Position numbers and translations under genes: made by a program | Shown: positions 10,346 through 22,281 of the stretch, piece by piece | How positions within the stretch are numbered: position 1 is the stretch's first letter | Layout: each line of letters begins with the position of its first letter | Notes under the pieces: generated by a model | Database searches by the model: none | The model's input: only the letters and a program-made list of their open reading frames with translations | What the model was told of the DNA's origin: nothing | NCBI GenBank assembly: GCA_003049465.1 | Contig: PYSS01000028.1 | Span: forward strand, 193,516-257,515 | Length of the DNA: 64,000 nucleotides | Direction of reading: 5' to 3' | Source of the DNA: Magnaporthiopsis rhizophila | Lineage: Eukaryota; Ascomycota; Sordariomycetes; Magnaporthales; Magnaporthaceae

Positions 10346-12817
10346 ATGTCTCTGGTCCCGTATCACCCCCGTGAAGATCGCGAGATCGTTCTGTACGAGC
10401 CCCCGCGCCTCATGCTTTCCGCCCCCCTGTTCCCCCGCTCGCTGCGCTGTGAGTGCTGACGCCCGGCCCGGCGCTGCCGCCTTCGACAGTCGCTACAACA
10501 ATGCTCTCGTCGTCCGCGACCGCACCTCGAGGCGCCTCGAGATTCAGAGGGTGACTGACTGTCCCACCTGCCATCGGCCGCTTAACACTCCAACCGCCGA
10601 CCGCCAGTACGATGCTCCGCCCGCCCACGACTCTTTCGTCAGCCCCAACTACTTCCGTCTGCTGCAGCCCGGTGGCCACACTCGCGGCCCGCACCACGCC
10701 GACCGCACCGACGAGTCCGCCCGCCCGGACCACCCGCCCTCGAGCCCTGTGCGCCGCCTCGTCCACCGGGTCCCCCACGTTGAGACCGCACCCGATGCCG
10801 AGTCCGTCTCGAGCGCGCCCGCTGTCCAGGAGGGCGCCCGCATCCGCAAGAGCGCCTTCAGCCCAAACTACTTCCGAGACTTCTTCGTCGAGGAGCGCGA
10901 GCTGGGTAGGGGTGGCAAGGGCGTCGTCCTGCTCGTCCGCCACCAGCTCGATGGCGTCCAGCTCGGTCACTACGCCTGCAAGCGCGTTCCGGTTGGTGAC
11001 GACCACGCCTGGCTCGAGAAGGTCCTCGTCGAGGTGGAGCTGCTGGCCTCCCTGACCCATCCCAATCTCGTCGCCTACCGCCATGTCTGGCTTGAGGAGG
11101 TGAAGCTTAACCGCTTTGGCCCTAGTGTTGCCTGTGCCTTCATCCTCCAGCAGTATTGCAACGGCGGCGACCTGCTCCAGTACGTCGTGGGCGCACTGCC
11201 AAAGGAGGCCACCAAGGAGCAGCTCAAGGAACGTATACGTCGTCGGTCCAAAGGCCAAGCCGAGAGGACGCCTGTGACATCGCCCACCGCCCACCGCCGC
11301 CTCCCGCTGGAGGAGATCTATTCGATATTCAAGGATATCACCTCGGGCCTCGTCCATCTACACGACAACAACTATATCCACCGGGACCTGAAGCCAAGCA
11401 ATTGCCTGCTGCACCGCCAAGGCAAGATCATGACCTGTCTGATCAGCGACTTTGGCGAGGTCCAACGAGAAAGAGCCATGAGGAGCTCGACGGGGTCGAC
11501 GGGCACCATCTCTTACTGTGCTCCCGAGGTGCTCGTCCGCGACTCGACAGGGCGCTATGGGAACTTCACGACCAAGTCGGATATCTTCTCGCTCGGCATG
11601 ATCCTGTACTTCCTCTGCTTTGGTCGCCTGCCCTATCATAGTGCCAACATGCTGCAGGAGGAGTTGGAGGATGTCGAGCTGCTCCGGGCCGAGATCGCAG
11701 ACTGGAAAGGGTTCCAGGACGAAAGGCGCGAGCGCCCAGACCTGCCGTCTAAGTTATACAGCTTGCTGAAGAAGCTGCTGTCCATCAGTCCGAACGAGCG
11801 GCCGAGCGCACCCGAGGTTCTGAGCATCATGAAGAACGAGTCGTCTGTGGACGGCCTACCACGGCGTCAGAGGAGCGGCAGCCCATCGTCCATTGGGCTC
11901 TCAGGGAGGCGAATCCAAAGTCTCGACTCTCCCCACCCCCCTTCGACGCCCGTCAACGGTAAGTAGTCAGCCCCATCTCCTAGTGTGACGGGTGGTGTGA
12001 TGCCCATTGCGGCTCGTGGCACTGCCTCTTATGTATGCTGATGATGTACATGCTGCTAAACCATGGGGCGAGAGAAGATTCTGGAAAGCATTCCTCGCTT
12101 GCCCGCCCGTCTGGCACGCGTGATGAGGTCCCGGCCACCCCGGCGGCTGCCCCAGCCGAGGCAGCCAGCTCGCTCTCGCCGCAGCCGACCCCGCTGAACA
12201 GTATTCAGAAGCACCCGAACCCAACGCCGTCGACGCCTCGACACCGCCCTCCTCCTTTGGTAACGTCGCACGGCCATGACAACTTCGAACGTCGGACGCC
12301 GTCTCCCATCGGCACCGACAGAACATCCCCCACGGCGGCCCCCGGGCCCATCCCGCTGCTCATGCCACCCCCTGCCACGCCGTTAGAACATGCGAGACAC
12401 CAAGTGGTGGTGGCCCATCACAACCTGTCACTCTTTCTCGCGCGGCACGCCTCCACGCTCGTCTCGTCCATCCGTCTGGCCTTTTTTGTCCTAAAAATGG
12501 CGTCCTTGACACGGCCATGCTGGCCATACGTCATCAACCCCGTAATTGGGGCATTCCTGGTTGTAGTGGCTGGGATGGATCTCGCCATCTCTGCTGCCGC
12601 CAGCAATGCCGGGCCGGGCCCGAGGAGACTGCTCACCAGGGCTGGCTTGCCCAGCAGGCCAGATGTTCGCGGACTAGCCTCGCGATGGCGCTGGGACCTG
12701 CGGATTAGCCTCTTCTTGGTCTTTCTGCACTTCTTTGTCCTGTGGGCTGCGTTTAGTCAGGACAGATTGTGTACCGTCCTCCACCCAACGCCGGCGGGCT
12801 GGCCAGATGATATCTGA
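10346..12817 (+). CDS. Iks1-like serine/threonine protein kinase with C-terminal membrane segments
   Basis: Proposed structure join(10346..10392,10490..11958,12075..12817), 752 aa. The N-terminus MSLVPYHPREDREIVL continues after intron 1 as RYNNALVVRDRTSRRLEIQ, then CPTCHRPL, the typical Iks1 opening. Kinase domain: glycine loop GRGGKGVV, VAIK-type lysine in YACKRV, catalytic loop YIHRDLKPSN, ISDFGE and CAPEVL, with a charged insert after QYVVGALPKEA. After a Pro/Ser-rich linker come two hydrophobic segments (around VINPVIGAFLVVVAGMDLAI and SLFLVFLHFFVLWAAF), so the enzyme is probably membrane-anchored. Intron 1 donor is GTACGA; a rival donor at 10449 breaks the frame. Intron 2 acceptor (GAG) keeps frame but is atypical. 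Substrates unknown. Confidence 0.88.
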
Positions 12818-13344
12818 CCCATGTCCCTGGTAGATGCCCGGATCATTCCTGATGCGTGAGCGGACACTTGCTTCCGCTCTCCATAATACCCCGTGTTGTG
12901 TTGTTCCTTTATCATCATGCGGTTTGTGGAGCGTGTTGGAATAGAGACTGTACTAAATCTAATCAGTGTAAAATTGTAATAAATAGCGTCATATTTTATG
13001 CAACTGCATGTGTCGGCTACAGCCTGTGTTGTTTGGACAGGGAATATATTGTTTTTAAAGCTTCCCTTTAGCCTTTCCTCTTTTTCTGTTACTTATTCGT
13101 TTTGTTTCAGTTCATAAGTCGCCATGGTCGTCTCGGCTTACATCGGAAAACGGCAACGAGCTGTTGATAAGGCGTGTAGTGTGGGGACCTTCCCTTGGAT
13201 GAGGGTACCTGAATGGGCTGAGCCATTCCATAGCGGGTATGATGTGAGCTTCTCTGTTCCTTCGCATCAACCACTCGAATAAATATATATAAAGAGGACA
13301 GCAGCTCGCCGACGAACCGTAACAAGGCGCTGGCCGGCCTTATC
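12818..13344. promoter_or_regulatory. Intergenic with a TATA box before the Zn2Cys6 gene
   Basis: TATATATAAAG at about 13284-13294 lies roughly 50 bp before the regulator ATG at 13345. Such a clear TATA suggests an inducible or tightly controlled promoter. The remainder is the kinase 3' flank, locally AT-rich at 12940-13090. Confidence 0.45.
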
Positions 13345-14628
13345 ATGCCTGGCCCCGTGCGGACGCGGCAAGCATGCGATCGGTGCCATTCGCAGAAGCT
13401 CCGCTGCTCCAAGCAGCAGGGGAGCGCGAACTGCACTCGCTGCGCCAGAATGAGGGCCCCCTGCAACTTCAGCGCCATCGGGAGCCACTCCCACCGCCCG
13501 GGCGCTGCCACCACCACCATCCTCCTCGCCTCGCCTTCTCCTTCGCCGCCCTCGTCGTCGCTGCTGTCGCCGTCGTCGGGGGCGGCGCACCCGGGCACCG
13601 CCGCCGCCATCGCCGCCGCCCTTCCGCCGCAGGAGTCGTGGGCCACCACCGACCTCGCCGGGTTTTCTGACGGCGTCGGCGAGGGCCACTATGTCGCCGC
13701 CGACCTGTCGTCGCTCCCCGGCATGGCGGCCTCCCTCCCGATCCCGGACTGGCTTGCCTTTGACGCCGCCGCGCTGGCCGCCAGCAGCGGCGGGTCCCTT
13801 GCCGCCGCAGCAGCTTTAGAGACAGAGGCCGAGGCCGAGGCCGAGGTCGAGCCCACCCCGGCTTGCGGCCGCACCCTGGCCGAACTGCAGGTGGAGATCG
13901 ACGCGACGCTCGGCACCATGCCCACGCCGCCGCTCCTCCACCTGCCGGCCGACGACGACGCCGCCGTCGCCGCCCGCCTGGCCGAGATGGTGCCGCAGCT
14001 GTCGCCCAGGGGGTTCATGGAGCGCATCTTCGTGGTGACGCAGCGCCTGATCGACGTGTACCCCGAAGCCGTCGATAAGGCGCTCGGCATGGCCAGGCCG
14101 CCCCGGCAGGAGGAGGAGGAGCCCTGCCAGATCCGGAACTGCGTCCACCGCCACGAGCTTCCCCCGGAGCTCGACGCGACGCTGCAGTCCGGTGATGATG
14201 TTGTTGTTGTTGTTGTTGTTGACCTGGCCCTGGCCGGCCAGCTGGTATCGTGCCACCTGCGCCTGCTCGACGTCCTCGACCGCCTCGTGCTCTACGCCTT
14301 TTCCTGCCTCAGGCTGAAAGTCGCGGCCAGTCGGGTCCGCCACCCTGATTTCCTGATGCCCGAGCTCAGGGTCGGGTCCTTCACGCCCGTGGGTTCCTCG
14401 GCTCAGCTGATGCAGGTCGTCCTGATCAAGGACATGATGGATAGGCTGCACCAACATCTTAAAAAATTCGCCGACGCTGTGGACGCCGAGGTCTCCGAAA
14501 CCCCGTCTTTGGGAACCCGCGGTCTCAAGCTCCAGGCTGAGCTCCTCGGTGAGAGGCAAGCACGCGTTTCAAAGCACTTCAGGTCCATCAGCACGTTCTT
14601 CGTCAACCGGGACCTGACGGAGCGGTGA
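13345..14628 (+). CDS. Zn2Cys6 transcription factor
   Basis: Single exon, 427 aa. The N-terminus carries a binuclear zinc cluster, C11-X2-C14-X6-C21-X8-C30-X2-C33-X6-C40, preceded by a basic arm (PVRTRQA). The spacing and the CDRCHSQKLRC wording resemble AflR-type regulators. The middle is Ala/Ser/Pro-rich with an acidic Glu/Ala stretch. The C-terminal half has helical segments (GFMERIFVVTQRLIDVYPEAVDKAL; SHLRLL-type and LMQVVLIKDMMDRLHQHLKKFADAV) as in C6 regulators. A (GTT)n microsatellite at 14199-14220 encodes seven Val. It is convergent with the permease, 138 bp apart. Targets unknown; nothing shows that it regulates its neighbour. Confidence 0.9.
   Translation: MPGPVRTRQACDRCHSQKLRCSKQQGSANCTRCARMRAPCNFSAIGSHSHRPGAATTTILLASPSPSPPSSSLLSPSSGAAHPGTAAAIAAALPPQESWATTDLAGFSDGVGEGHYVAADLSSLPGMAASLPIPDWLAFDAAALAASSGGSLAAAAALETEAEAEAEVEPTPACGRTLAELQVEIDATLGTMPTPPLLHLPADDDAAVAARLAEMVPQLSPRGFMERIFVVTQRLIDVYPEAVDKALGMARPPRQEEEEPCQIRNCVHRHELPPELDATLQSGDDVVVVVVVDLALAGQLVSCHLRLLDVLDRLVLYAFSCLRLKVAASRVRHPDFLMPELRVGSFTPVGSSAQLMQVVLIKDMMDRLHQHLKKFADAVDAEVSETPSLGTRGLKLQAELLGERQARVSKHFRSISTFFVNRDLTER
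14199..14220 (+). repeat. In-frame (GTT)n microsatellite
   Basis: Seven GTT triplets inside the Zn2Cys6 gene give a Val run directly after Asp-Asp. The tract is length-variable by nature and keeps frame. Confidence 0.9.
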
Positions 14629-14766
14629 TGACGTGTGTTTACTAGTTGGATCGGAGACTATGCATGTTTACACCCCCATCTTCGTCCTGCCTGTGCACGT
14701 ACGCCCATTTCTCAGCCTCCCCACAAACGAGAAACTTTCACACGATTCAAATGCCATCCTGGACTA

Positions 14767-17188
14767 TCAGCTGTTTTTGGACTTCTCAACAACACCGCTG
14801 CTAGTAAGGCGTCCGACTGAAACGATGTCATCGGAATCGACGCCTCGCCCGCTTTCGGCTCCCTCGGCTTCCTTGGCCGGCGTAACCGTGTGGACGCCGG
14901 ATGGCCTCTCCGAGTCCGTGACAGTGCGTTCTTGCTCTTCCGTATCCTCGATCTCCTGGGGCAGCACGAGGTTGAGAATCATGCAGATGATGGCAGCCAC
15001 AAAGAAGCCTGTCATGTTTGCCAGTCAGTTTCGCTCTCCTCGGTATATGTGAGAGAGACAGAAAGAGGCAACATGGAGCGCTTACCAGTTTCCATGATGA
15101 GCTCAATGGCATTCAGTAAGCCCTGGAGATCCCTGCCGGCCTGGACAGGCTCAAAGACCCTGTGAAAGTAGGTCGGCACGAGCGTGGCGCCATATCCGAT
15201 GGCCAAACCCGCAGTGAGGATAAAGCGGTTCCTTCTGTTAAACAGAGCCCCTTTTGCGATAATGGCAACACCCGAGACGGCGACGGAGCAGAACAAGAAA
15301 GTTGCTGTTCTCAAGAGGCATTTGGTCAGCAAGCACGAAGTAGGCCAGGGGCCAGTTTGCGAAAGTACGCGGACGGAACACCCACTCATGCCACCCAGAA
15401 CGGGTGATGGTATCGCAACAAGCGATGCGGCGAACTTGGCAAAGACGCCCATGACGACCAGGAAAAAGCTGCGAATGTGTCAGATCCAATGCCCATGCAC
15501 GGATCCCGCCGAGCCCCGGTCAGAGAGGCTGTCGTGCCAACTCACCAGCAAAAGTAACCGGCCTTGCGGTTCGCACACCTCGTCAGCGCTATGACGCCGT
15601 TGTTCTGCGCAAAGGTGGTCATGGGCGTGATGGTCATGAGGGCCGCACTGGTGGTGTTTAACCGCCAAGCCAGTCAGCTGTCCGCTCCTTGCGCATTCAC
15701 CTGCGGTTCATCTGTTCAGTGGTGACTTACAGAATGCCGTTGATGCCATCGGCCAAGACTGTCCCCTCACGCCGGTTGGGGTCAGCACAGGACGCTTGGG
15801 GTGGGATATTAGGGCTTTGATGAAGGAGCACTAAGTTATATACTCACCACCGCCCTGGATCCGACTCTCGTACGTCCTGCCTTCGACCTCAAGACGGCTT
15901 ACGTCGCATGTAGCGGTGATGTCTCCAATGGCCTCGCAGGCGCAGATTATAAAGACGGCAATGATGGGCAGCACAATGGGTGGGTAGACCTGCAGCTTGA
16001 AGGTCTGCACCCAGATGAAGGATACCGCCGGAGCGGAATCGATGCCGCTCTTGCTGAAGTAGCCGCAGGCAGCGGCGATGATGCAGCCGGTCAAGAGGCC
16101 GATCACGACCGAGGTAGATTTCATGATGGGAGAGCCAAAGCGCTCACACAGGATGATGGTTATGAAGACAGAGAAGCCGAGGCCTACGGGCCGATGGCCA
16201 GTTAGAGCCGGGGGTATAAGACGAGCAGAATGATCGGCGAGCGAAGGACAAAACACTCACCCAGGAATTCAGCACTTCCCCAAGGCAGGGGATGGGGTGC
16301 ACTGATGTCGGGACAAAGGCTGAGAAAGGCCGGGCCATCCTTTCCCTGACTGCAGCCAGCACCTCCGGCCCAGTTGGTGAAAGCGGAGCGGATCAAGGAG
16401 CTGTATCCGCAAAGGATCAGCACCAAGCAGTCTGCATACCACCCTTTAACAATAAAAGGTGCAAGTGCAAAAAAGAAAACGCAAGCAACTCACATGCCAA
16501 TGAGCATGACGGTCGGGCCGGTGACGATGGGCGGGAAGATGCGGAGCATGACTTTGGGCGGGAGGAACGAGATGAGAACCTCGACCAGGCCACAGACGGC
16601 GGCGGTGCCGATGATTGCACCGTAAGCGTCGGGACAGGGCAGCAGGGAGCCGTCGGCGGCGGCCTTGGGGCAGAAGCCGTTGTCGTACATCTGCTTGATG
16701 GCGCCCTCGGCGACGGGGATGATGGCGAAGGAGATGCCGACGACGGAGATGAGGCCGGTGCCGATGTAGTAGGGGGTCCTGTAGATGTGAAACCTCGTGA
16801 TCTGGATGGTGGACAGCAGGCCCGAGACGATGAGGGCGGTCGAGACGAGGTATTGGCGGGTTTCCGGTACCAGGTTGGCAAAGTTGGAGATCATGATGGG
16901 CGGCACGATCAGGCCGGCCAGCATGGCGAGGGCGTGCTGGAAGCCGAGGAGAGCGGCCAGCAGCAACGGCATGCGGTCGTGCAGGCCGAAGAAGGGGGCG
17001 GCCCTTGTGGACGGCCGCATGAAGGGCAGGTTCGGCTTGAAGAGGAACTTGTAGTCGTAGTCGCCGACCAGCCCCTCCTTGGTGGTGAGGGAGCGCCTGA
17101 TGCGCCGTAGCCGGTGGCCCAGCCCCTTTCCGGCCGGAATCTCCCCGGGCACGATCCGAGGAGGGAGGTCGTGGTCCTCCTGCATCAT
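14767..17188 (-). CDS. NCS2 purine (uric acid/xanthine) permease, UapA/UapC type
   Basis: Eight exons: complement(join(14767..15008,15086..15304,15386..15468,15546..15647,15731..15758,15848..16183,16261..16400,16494..17188)), 614 aa. NCS2 permeases import purines with protons across the plasma membrane. Seen: MPLLLAALLGFQHALAMLAGLI in the first exon, ACEAIGDITATCDVSRL, the signature-region run TPMTTFAQNNGVIALTRCANR (NAT motif QNNGVIALTR), and PSPVLGGMTTFLFCSVAVSG assembled across an intron. Each of the seven introns (77-93 nt) has a GT donor and AG acceptor and restores the family sequence, for example LIG+ISLIRSAFTNWAGG and GG+VLADGINGIL. One exon is only 28 nt. The C-tail is acidic and Ser/Thr-rich. 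Substrate is inferred from family only. Confidence 0.93.
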
Positions 17189-19794
17189 AGCTGCCTATGT
17201 CTTGCCGAGGGGGCCCCGTCCCTACCGTAACAATATTGAGCTCATTCACTCTTACACTGCGCGTTTGAAGGAGAAGAAAAGAAGGTTGTAGCCGGGTTTC
17301 GATCGGCAGAGAGAGCGAGCGTTGGAAGGGTGTCTGGCATGCAAACAAAAGAGGGACTCTTAACAAGGGGTAATGATGGTGATAATGGCGTTGATTGGGA
17401 GTGGGAGGGGAGGGGATGTGCCCTCCTTTAAATATATTGATGCAACAAAAAAAAAAGCAGCACGAGAACAAAGCCACGCCAAGCCGAGCAACCGGCCTTG
17501 GATGCCACGGACAGGCCGTCCGGACAAGGCTACCGAGCTAGATCATGCACGAAGGGGGTTGTGGATGTGACGAGTTCGGCGGGGGGTGGTAGGTATAGTG
17601 TGTGGGTGGGTGTGAGTGAGTTGTGTGTGCCAGGTGTGCGTGTGCTCCTGCTCGGGTGTAAGTGTTGCCTTGCTCTTACGGCGGCGGCTGCGCGCGCGCG
17701 TATGGAGAAAAGAAATGGAAGAATTGAAGAGACAAAAGAAACAGAAAGTCCAATCGGACGTCTGTCCCCGCCGCAACAAATACCCGCACCTGGCTACTAC
17801 CGTACTAAGCACCCACTACTTTACCTGGTAGGTAGGTAAGGTAGGTAGGTAGGTACCTAGGTAGTAGTAATGTGTCCTTGCAACATCGATGACCACCAGC
17901 CGGCCCGCCAAAGACCCGTGCGTGGTAGCCGATGCTCGGATATGGGGTGTGGATTGGGTCCACCGATAAAGAAACGCCGACGACGGAGGGGAGGTCAGGG
18001 AGAGCCCGTCGAGGGAATTGAGTGCAATGCGGCTGGAGCGAGGAGGGTAGATGCTGCATCGAGGCATCGCGCGGGGGGTGGCCTTGGCCGCTTGCAACAG
18101 GGAGTGGGCTCGATTTTTGTTCAACGATTGATGGAACTTTCAGTAGGGAGGCAGGCGCGTTTGAGTGGAGTGGAATCGTCCCCCGCGCGCGGCGTGGGCT
18201 GCCCGCATGCCATCATCCATGCACAGTAGCAGTAGCATGCCCCGGGCTAACCCTGACCCCGGGGCCTCGGCTCCAAGACCGAGTTGCGAAAACATCGTTT
18301 GTTCGCGAGGAGGTTTTGAGGCCACCTCCAAACATTCCAGTTCGACAAATGGGCTTGTTTCCACCTGAGATGGGGATTTTAAGTATCTTTGACGCGCATT
18401 TGGGCCTAAACCTCTGCCCATTTAGAGGGCTCGGGTGGCGCCACCACCGTCGGAATAGCCACACCGATGGACTGGTGGAGTTTGGCTGATGCGGCCTCGA
18501 GGTAGGTAGGTACCTATATTGGGCATTCTTATCTTGAAATAAGCCCCTAGGTTCGTGGTGTGCCGTTTCCGTTTTTCGAAATGATGTGCACGGAGACTCC
18601 ATCAGGTTGGATGAGCATCACTGAACAGATAGGCCTTCATCTCTTCTTCCCATCCGTCACAGCTTTTATTGATGCACACCCCAGGAAGCCCGACCGAGCC
18701 CTCTCCACTTTCCTTCCTGCATGCACACCAAAACGGCACTCGGCCAGGCCAGCACAGGGAGGGACGACTGCATGCCAAGGTTGCAGGACTCGCCGCCTGC
18801 ATCGCCCGCCCTGCGTCTTCGGGCGCGGATTCCACCGGCGGCCACATAGCCAAAGTCCGAAGGGCGCTTTTTAATTTCCAGGCTTGTGCAGACCGCCGGC
18901 CTCCGACTTTTGCTTTGCCAGCAGAACCTTTTTGTGCTGCCCCGGACTTCTCGTTGCCTTTGTGTAGGCGAGAATCGAGATGTTTCGTATCGGCACCTTT
19001 TACGAGCCAGACGGGCGTGCATCCATCCCGGCCCCATCGCTCGCTCCATCACTTGTCAGACCCCAGCCCACAAGTGCCGCCTCGGGCTGCTGCATGCATG
19101 CAGCTCTGGCTTTGGGCTCGTCTGGACGCCAAGACACCCCCGCCCGTCTGATTGGCCGCGTGCTTTTTTTTTTTTCTTTTGACCGCCATAAACCCGCGAT
19201 CGATTCTGCCCCATCCAATGAGGTCATCGCCGGCCTCGACCTTTTTTCCTTTTCGTCTCTTCTGATTCTCCAAAAGCGGGGCGGGGCGGGAAGGGTGCAG
19301 CGGCCTTCTGACCTGCCATTCCGGCAGGGGCAGGCGCTAACAAGACTACCTATTCTAGACAAACCAGGTGAGAATTCCAAGGGCGAGCTAAAGGTTTCCT
19401 CCGCCTGTCATGGGACGGGGCTCCAGCAAACCACGTCATGACCAGCCAAGCCCACCTGGCCCGCCACTCATTGCGTGGGTGGCTCATCGTCGCGCCGCGT
19501 CATAACCAAGTTTGTTGCCCTTTGTGTGTGTTTAATATATGTGCCCTATATATTTGGCCGTGACCCTGCCCATAGTCAACTTGCATGGCTGTCTGGGCTG
19601 GAATCTCTTGCATCCAATAAATACCTGCTCGACTCCCACACATTCCCGACTCCTCTCTCTCTACCCCTCAGTTCTGTCCCTCGAGGAAAGGGACCACTCC
19701 AGGGATTTATCTTGGATATCACACGATATCACACACGACAAAATACTAGGTTATCACAGTCCGGTCACATTCGTGAGCCCCGAAATCCGCCAAG
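17189..19794. other. 2.6-kb intergenic region with TAGG microsatellites
   Basis: No gene recognised; the ORFs here lack motifs and overlap each other. It contains the upstream region of the permease (17189 onward) and, near 19540-19560, AT-rich sequence (CCTATATATTTGG) upstream of the MARVEL gene. Short tandem repeats of the TAGG/CCTA type occur at about 17828-17865 and again near 18501-18515. Confidence 0.4.
17828..17865. repeat. TAGG-type microsatellite
   Basis: Imperfect run of GGTA/TAGG units ending in the palindrome GGTACCTAGGTA. Similar short motifs recur near 18505 and 32310-32335. Confidence 0.7.
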
Positions 19795-20359
19795 ATGGAG
19801 TTCGGCATCATCACCATCCTCCACATTGTCGCCATTGTCTTGTGCATCATCGAGCTCGGCCTGACCGCCTATGGCGTGAGCCTGTACACCACGCCATGGG
19901 GCAGCTGGTCGCCCGACCGCCTGAACTTCATGCTGTTCAACTCCGTCTGGTCGCTGCTCGTGCTGGCCTACCTGGGTCTGACGCCGCTCTTCATGCCCCG
20001 CCTCTTCCACCGCATGGTCGCCTTGGGCGCCCTTGCGGTAACCGTCATCTTTTGGTTCGCCGGCTCCATCGCTCTCGCCGTCCTCCTCGGCGTTCCGTAC
20101 GCCTGCAGCGCCAGCGCCGCCTGTGGCTCTATCCAAGCGGCCGTCGCCTTTGGCTTCTTCCTCTGGTACGTCTCTCGCTTCAATTTCCTCACTTTCTTTA
20201 CCGTCCTCCTTTCTAATACGTTGCGATTTCCAACAACACAGGGCCATCTTCACCGCACTTCTCGTCATGGAGGTGCTTGCATTCTCCCGATCTCGCAGCA
20301 GCGTTACCGCCGACCAGCACTCGCCTCACGCCAAGACCCAGCCCTACACTGGTGCTTAA
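19795..20359 (+). CDS. MARVEL-like four-TM membrane protein
   Basis: Structure join(19795..20165,20242..20359), 162 aa. The single intron (76 nt, GTACGT donor, CAACACAG acceptor) joins GFFLW to AIFTALLVMEVLAF. Four hydrophobic segments are visible: about residues 4-32, 50-72, 80-105 and 117-140. The first loop contains TTPWGSWSPDRLNFMLF, as in fungal MARVEL-domain proteins. A Cys pair (YACSASAAC) sits in the loop before TM4. The C-tail is short and polar. MARVEL proteins act in membrane apposition and vesicle traffic; the exact role is not known. It is convergent with the chitinase. Confidence 0.85.
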
Positions 20360-20972
20360 GGCCCGTATCGCCAGTCGGCAGCTTATACATGTCATACCCA
20401 TACCCTACGAAGAAGGCTGACTTGCCTTCACGACCCACGATCGAGAACCCGAGAACCACCACGACATAACCCACCGAAATTGGCATAATGATAATGTTGG
20501 CATTCTTTGGAGGGCACTTGGCGTTTATTGCCCTGCTTAGCCCCTGGTCGTAAATCATATTTGTGCGGGTGCGATGCACACACGGCGGCTTCGTATTCTT
20601 AGTGGCTTATGTCTATCTCTCATTATGTTGGAAATACCCCTTCGTCGAACTCGTTTAGTCCCTCCGGAGGTTACGATTATCTGGCGCCGATAGTTTTGCT
20701 CTTGTTCCCAACCTCTGGATCGCGGCAGCATTTTTTTAACTTGGCTTTATAGTTTCCCGAGTATCTGGCAAGCGACGGCTGCGTCCGTCACGGCATCGAA
20801 AACCTAATGTTTCACGATAACGAGATTCCCTTATGAAAATGAGATGATAAAATGATTAATAATGTTGCAATTGACACAGTTCCAATCCGTGCGGATGATA
20901 TTCCTCTTCCACACTCTAGTGCGAAACCGCACAGCAAAAGCCCCAGAAAAATACCGTCCAGTTTGGCCAGAT
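20360..20972. other. Convergent 3' spacer between MARVEL gene and chitinase
   Basis: About 610 bases, AT-richer than its surroundings, holding the 3' ends of two convergent genes. No gene seen. Confidence 0.4.
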
Positions 20973-22281
20973 TCAGAGCTCTCGCCTTGCCGAAGATTCT
21001 TTGACAAGTAATAGATTCTGCAACCCGTCGCTGACAGCTTGCAGGTGCTTAAACTCCGGAGCGTCTTCACCCAAGCCCCAGGCAAACACGCCGCCGAGGT
21101 TCCTTCTCCCCACAATGGCGGGGAACTTCCTCTTTATGGCGTCGGCAGTATCAAAAGTCCACCACAGGTCCTGTTTCACGTCCCAGTAGTAGTAGCCTCC
21201 CCCAGACTCGTCGTAGGTGCCGTTCGCCAGCGCCTTTTCAAAGGAGCTGCTGACCGCGCTGGGGACCGAGTCGTGCCAAGAAAAGGCGCCGGTGCGGCCG
21301 AGATCCGCCCCGGTCTTGGGGTCCTCGAGGAGCAAGGTCGGGCAGCCCACGGCGGTCTCGGCGTCGCGGCAGCTGTCGTGCTCCGTCTGGAAGTATTTGA
21401 CGTAAAAGGCGAAGCCCAGGTTGAGCTTGGACGGCAACGCGCCGCGGGCGATGTAGGCGTCGATGGATTCCAGGCTGAGCTGCAAGCCGGTGTGGTGCCG
21501 CGTGACGTTGTCGCGGCGGTTCATGAGGTCGTACGTCATGACGTTGAGGAAGTCGAGGTGTCGAAGGATGCGAGGGACCGTCTCGCGCGTAAAGGCCATC
21601 ATGTCGCGCTCCAGGCCCGGCACGGCGGCCGACATGAGCTTGCCCGAGCCCAGGGCGGCCCTGATCTCGGCGACGATGAGGGGGTAGGCATCGACCTCCC
21701 AGGCCCGCTCCGAGTTGGGCACCCGCTTGTAGTCGTCGCCGTTCCCTCCGGGATACTCCCAATCGACGTCGACGCCGTCGGCACCGGTGGCGGTCACCAT
21801 GCGAGCGACGTTGGCGGCGAAGCGCCGGCGGGACTCTCCGGAGCGGGCGGCCGTGACGAAGCCCTCGGTGTCACCCCAGCCGCCGATGGCCACCATGATC
21901 TTGGTGCCGGGGACGAACTGGCGACGGGCGGCGTCGACGGTGGTGAACATGGGCCAGTCGACGCGCCCGTCGTCGTTGAAGACGGCCGAGTTCATAAAGG
22001 CTAGCGCGACGTGGGTCACATGGCCGAGCTGGCCGATATTAGGTACCACGTTGTGCTGCCTGCGGCGGCGGCAAGCATGCGTTGGTGTGCGCTTATCAGT
22101 GGGAGTCCCGCCAACGGCCCAGTGGGCTGGGAATGTGACAGGAGGACAAGAAGGCGTGGTTGGCTTACCCGGTGAGGTACATGATGCACCGTGGCGGCTG
22201 CGGGTGCGCCATGATGGAGATGATAGAAGCCAGGCAGGCCACAACACCACATATGAGGAGAGCGAGGATCCGGTAAGCCAT
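20973..22281 (-). CDS. GH18 chitinase
   Basis: Structure complement(join(20973..22059,22169..22281)), 399 aa. Exon 1 encodes MAYRILALLICGVVACLASI, a signal peptide or anchor, then RCIMYLTG, joined by a 109-nt intron to QHNVVPNIGQLGHVTHVALAF, a usual GH18 opening. The catalytic motif DxxDxDxE is intact as DGVDVDWE (D132, D135, D137, E139). The substrate-binding MTYDLMNRRDN and a late WDVKQDLWWTFD/GGVFAWGLGED segment are present, so the enzyme should hydrolyse chitin or related beta-1,4-GlcNAc polymers. No chitin-binding module is seen. The C-terminus is RREL, faintly like an ER-retrieval signal. It is divergent from the Jip5 gene. Confidence 0.93.

Noticed and set aside
10449..10489. 41-nt intron with GTGAGT donor in the Iks1-like gene
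   Set aside because: It gives the wrong frame after the splice. The upstream donor GTACGA at 10393 restores EIVL-RYNNALVV.
16446..17477. 343-codon minus-strand ORF overlapping the permease
   Set aside because: It is in another frame of the first permease exon and is Arg/His/Pro-rich, typical of a shadow.
20973..20984. C-terminal RREL of the chitinase as an ER-retention signal
   Set aside because: Fungal retrieval signals are usually HDEL/KDEL-like with Asp; the match is too weak to claim.
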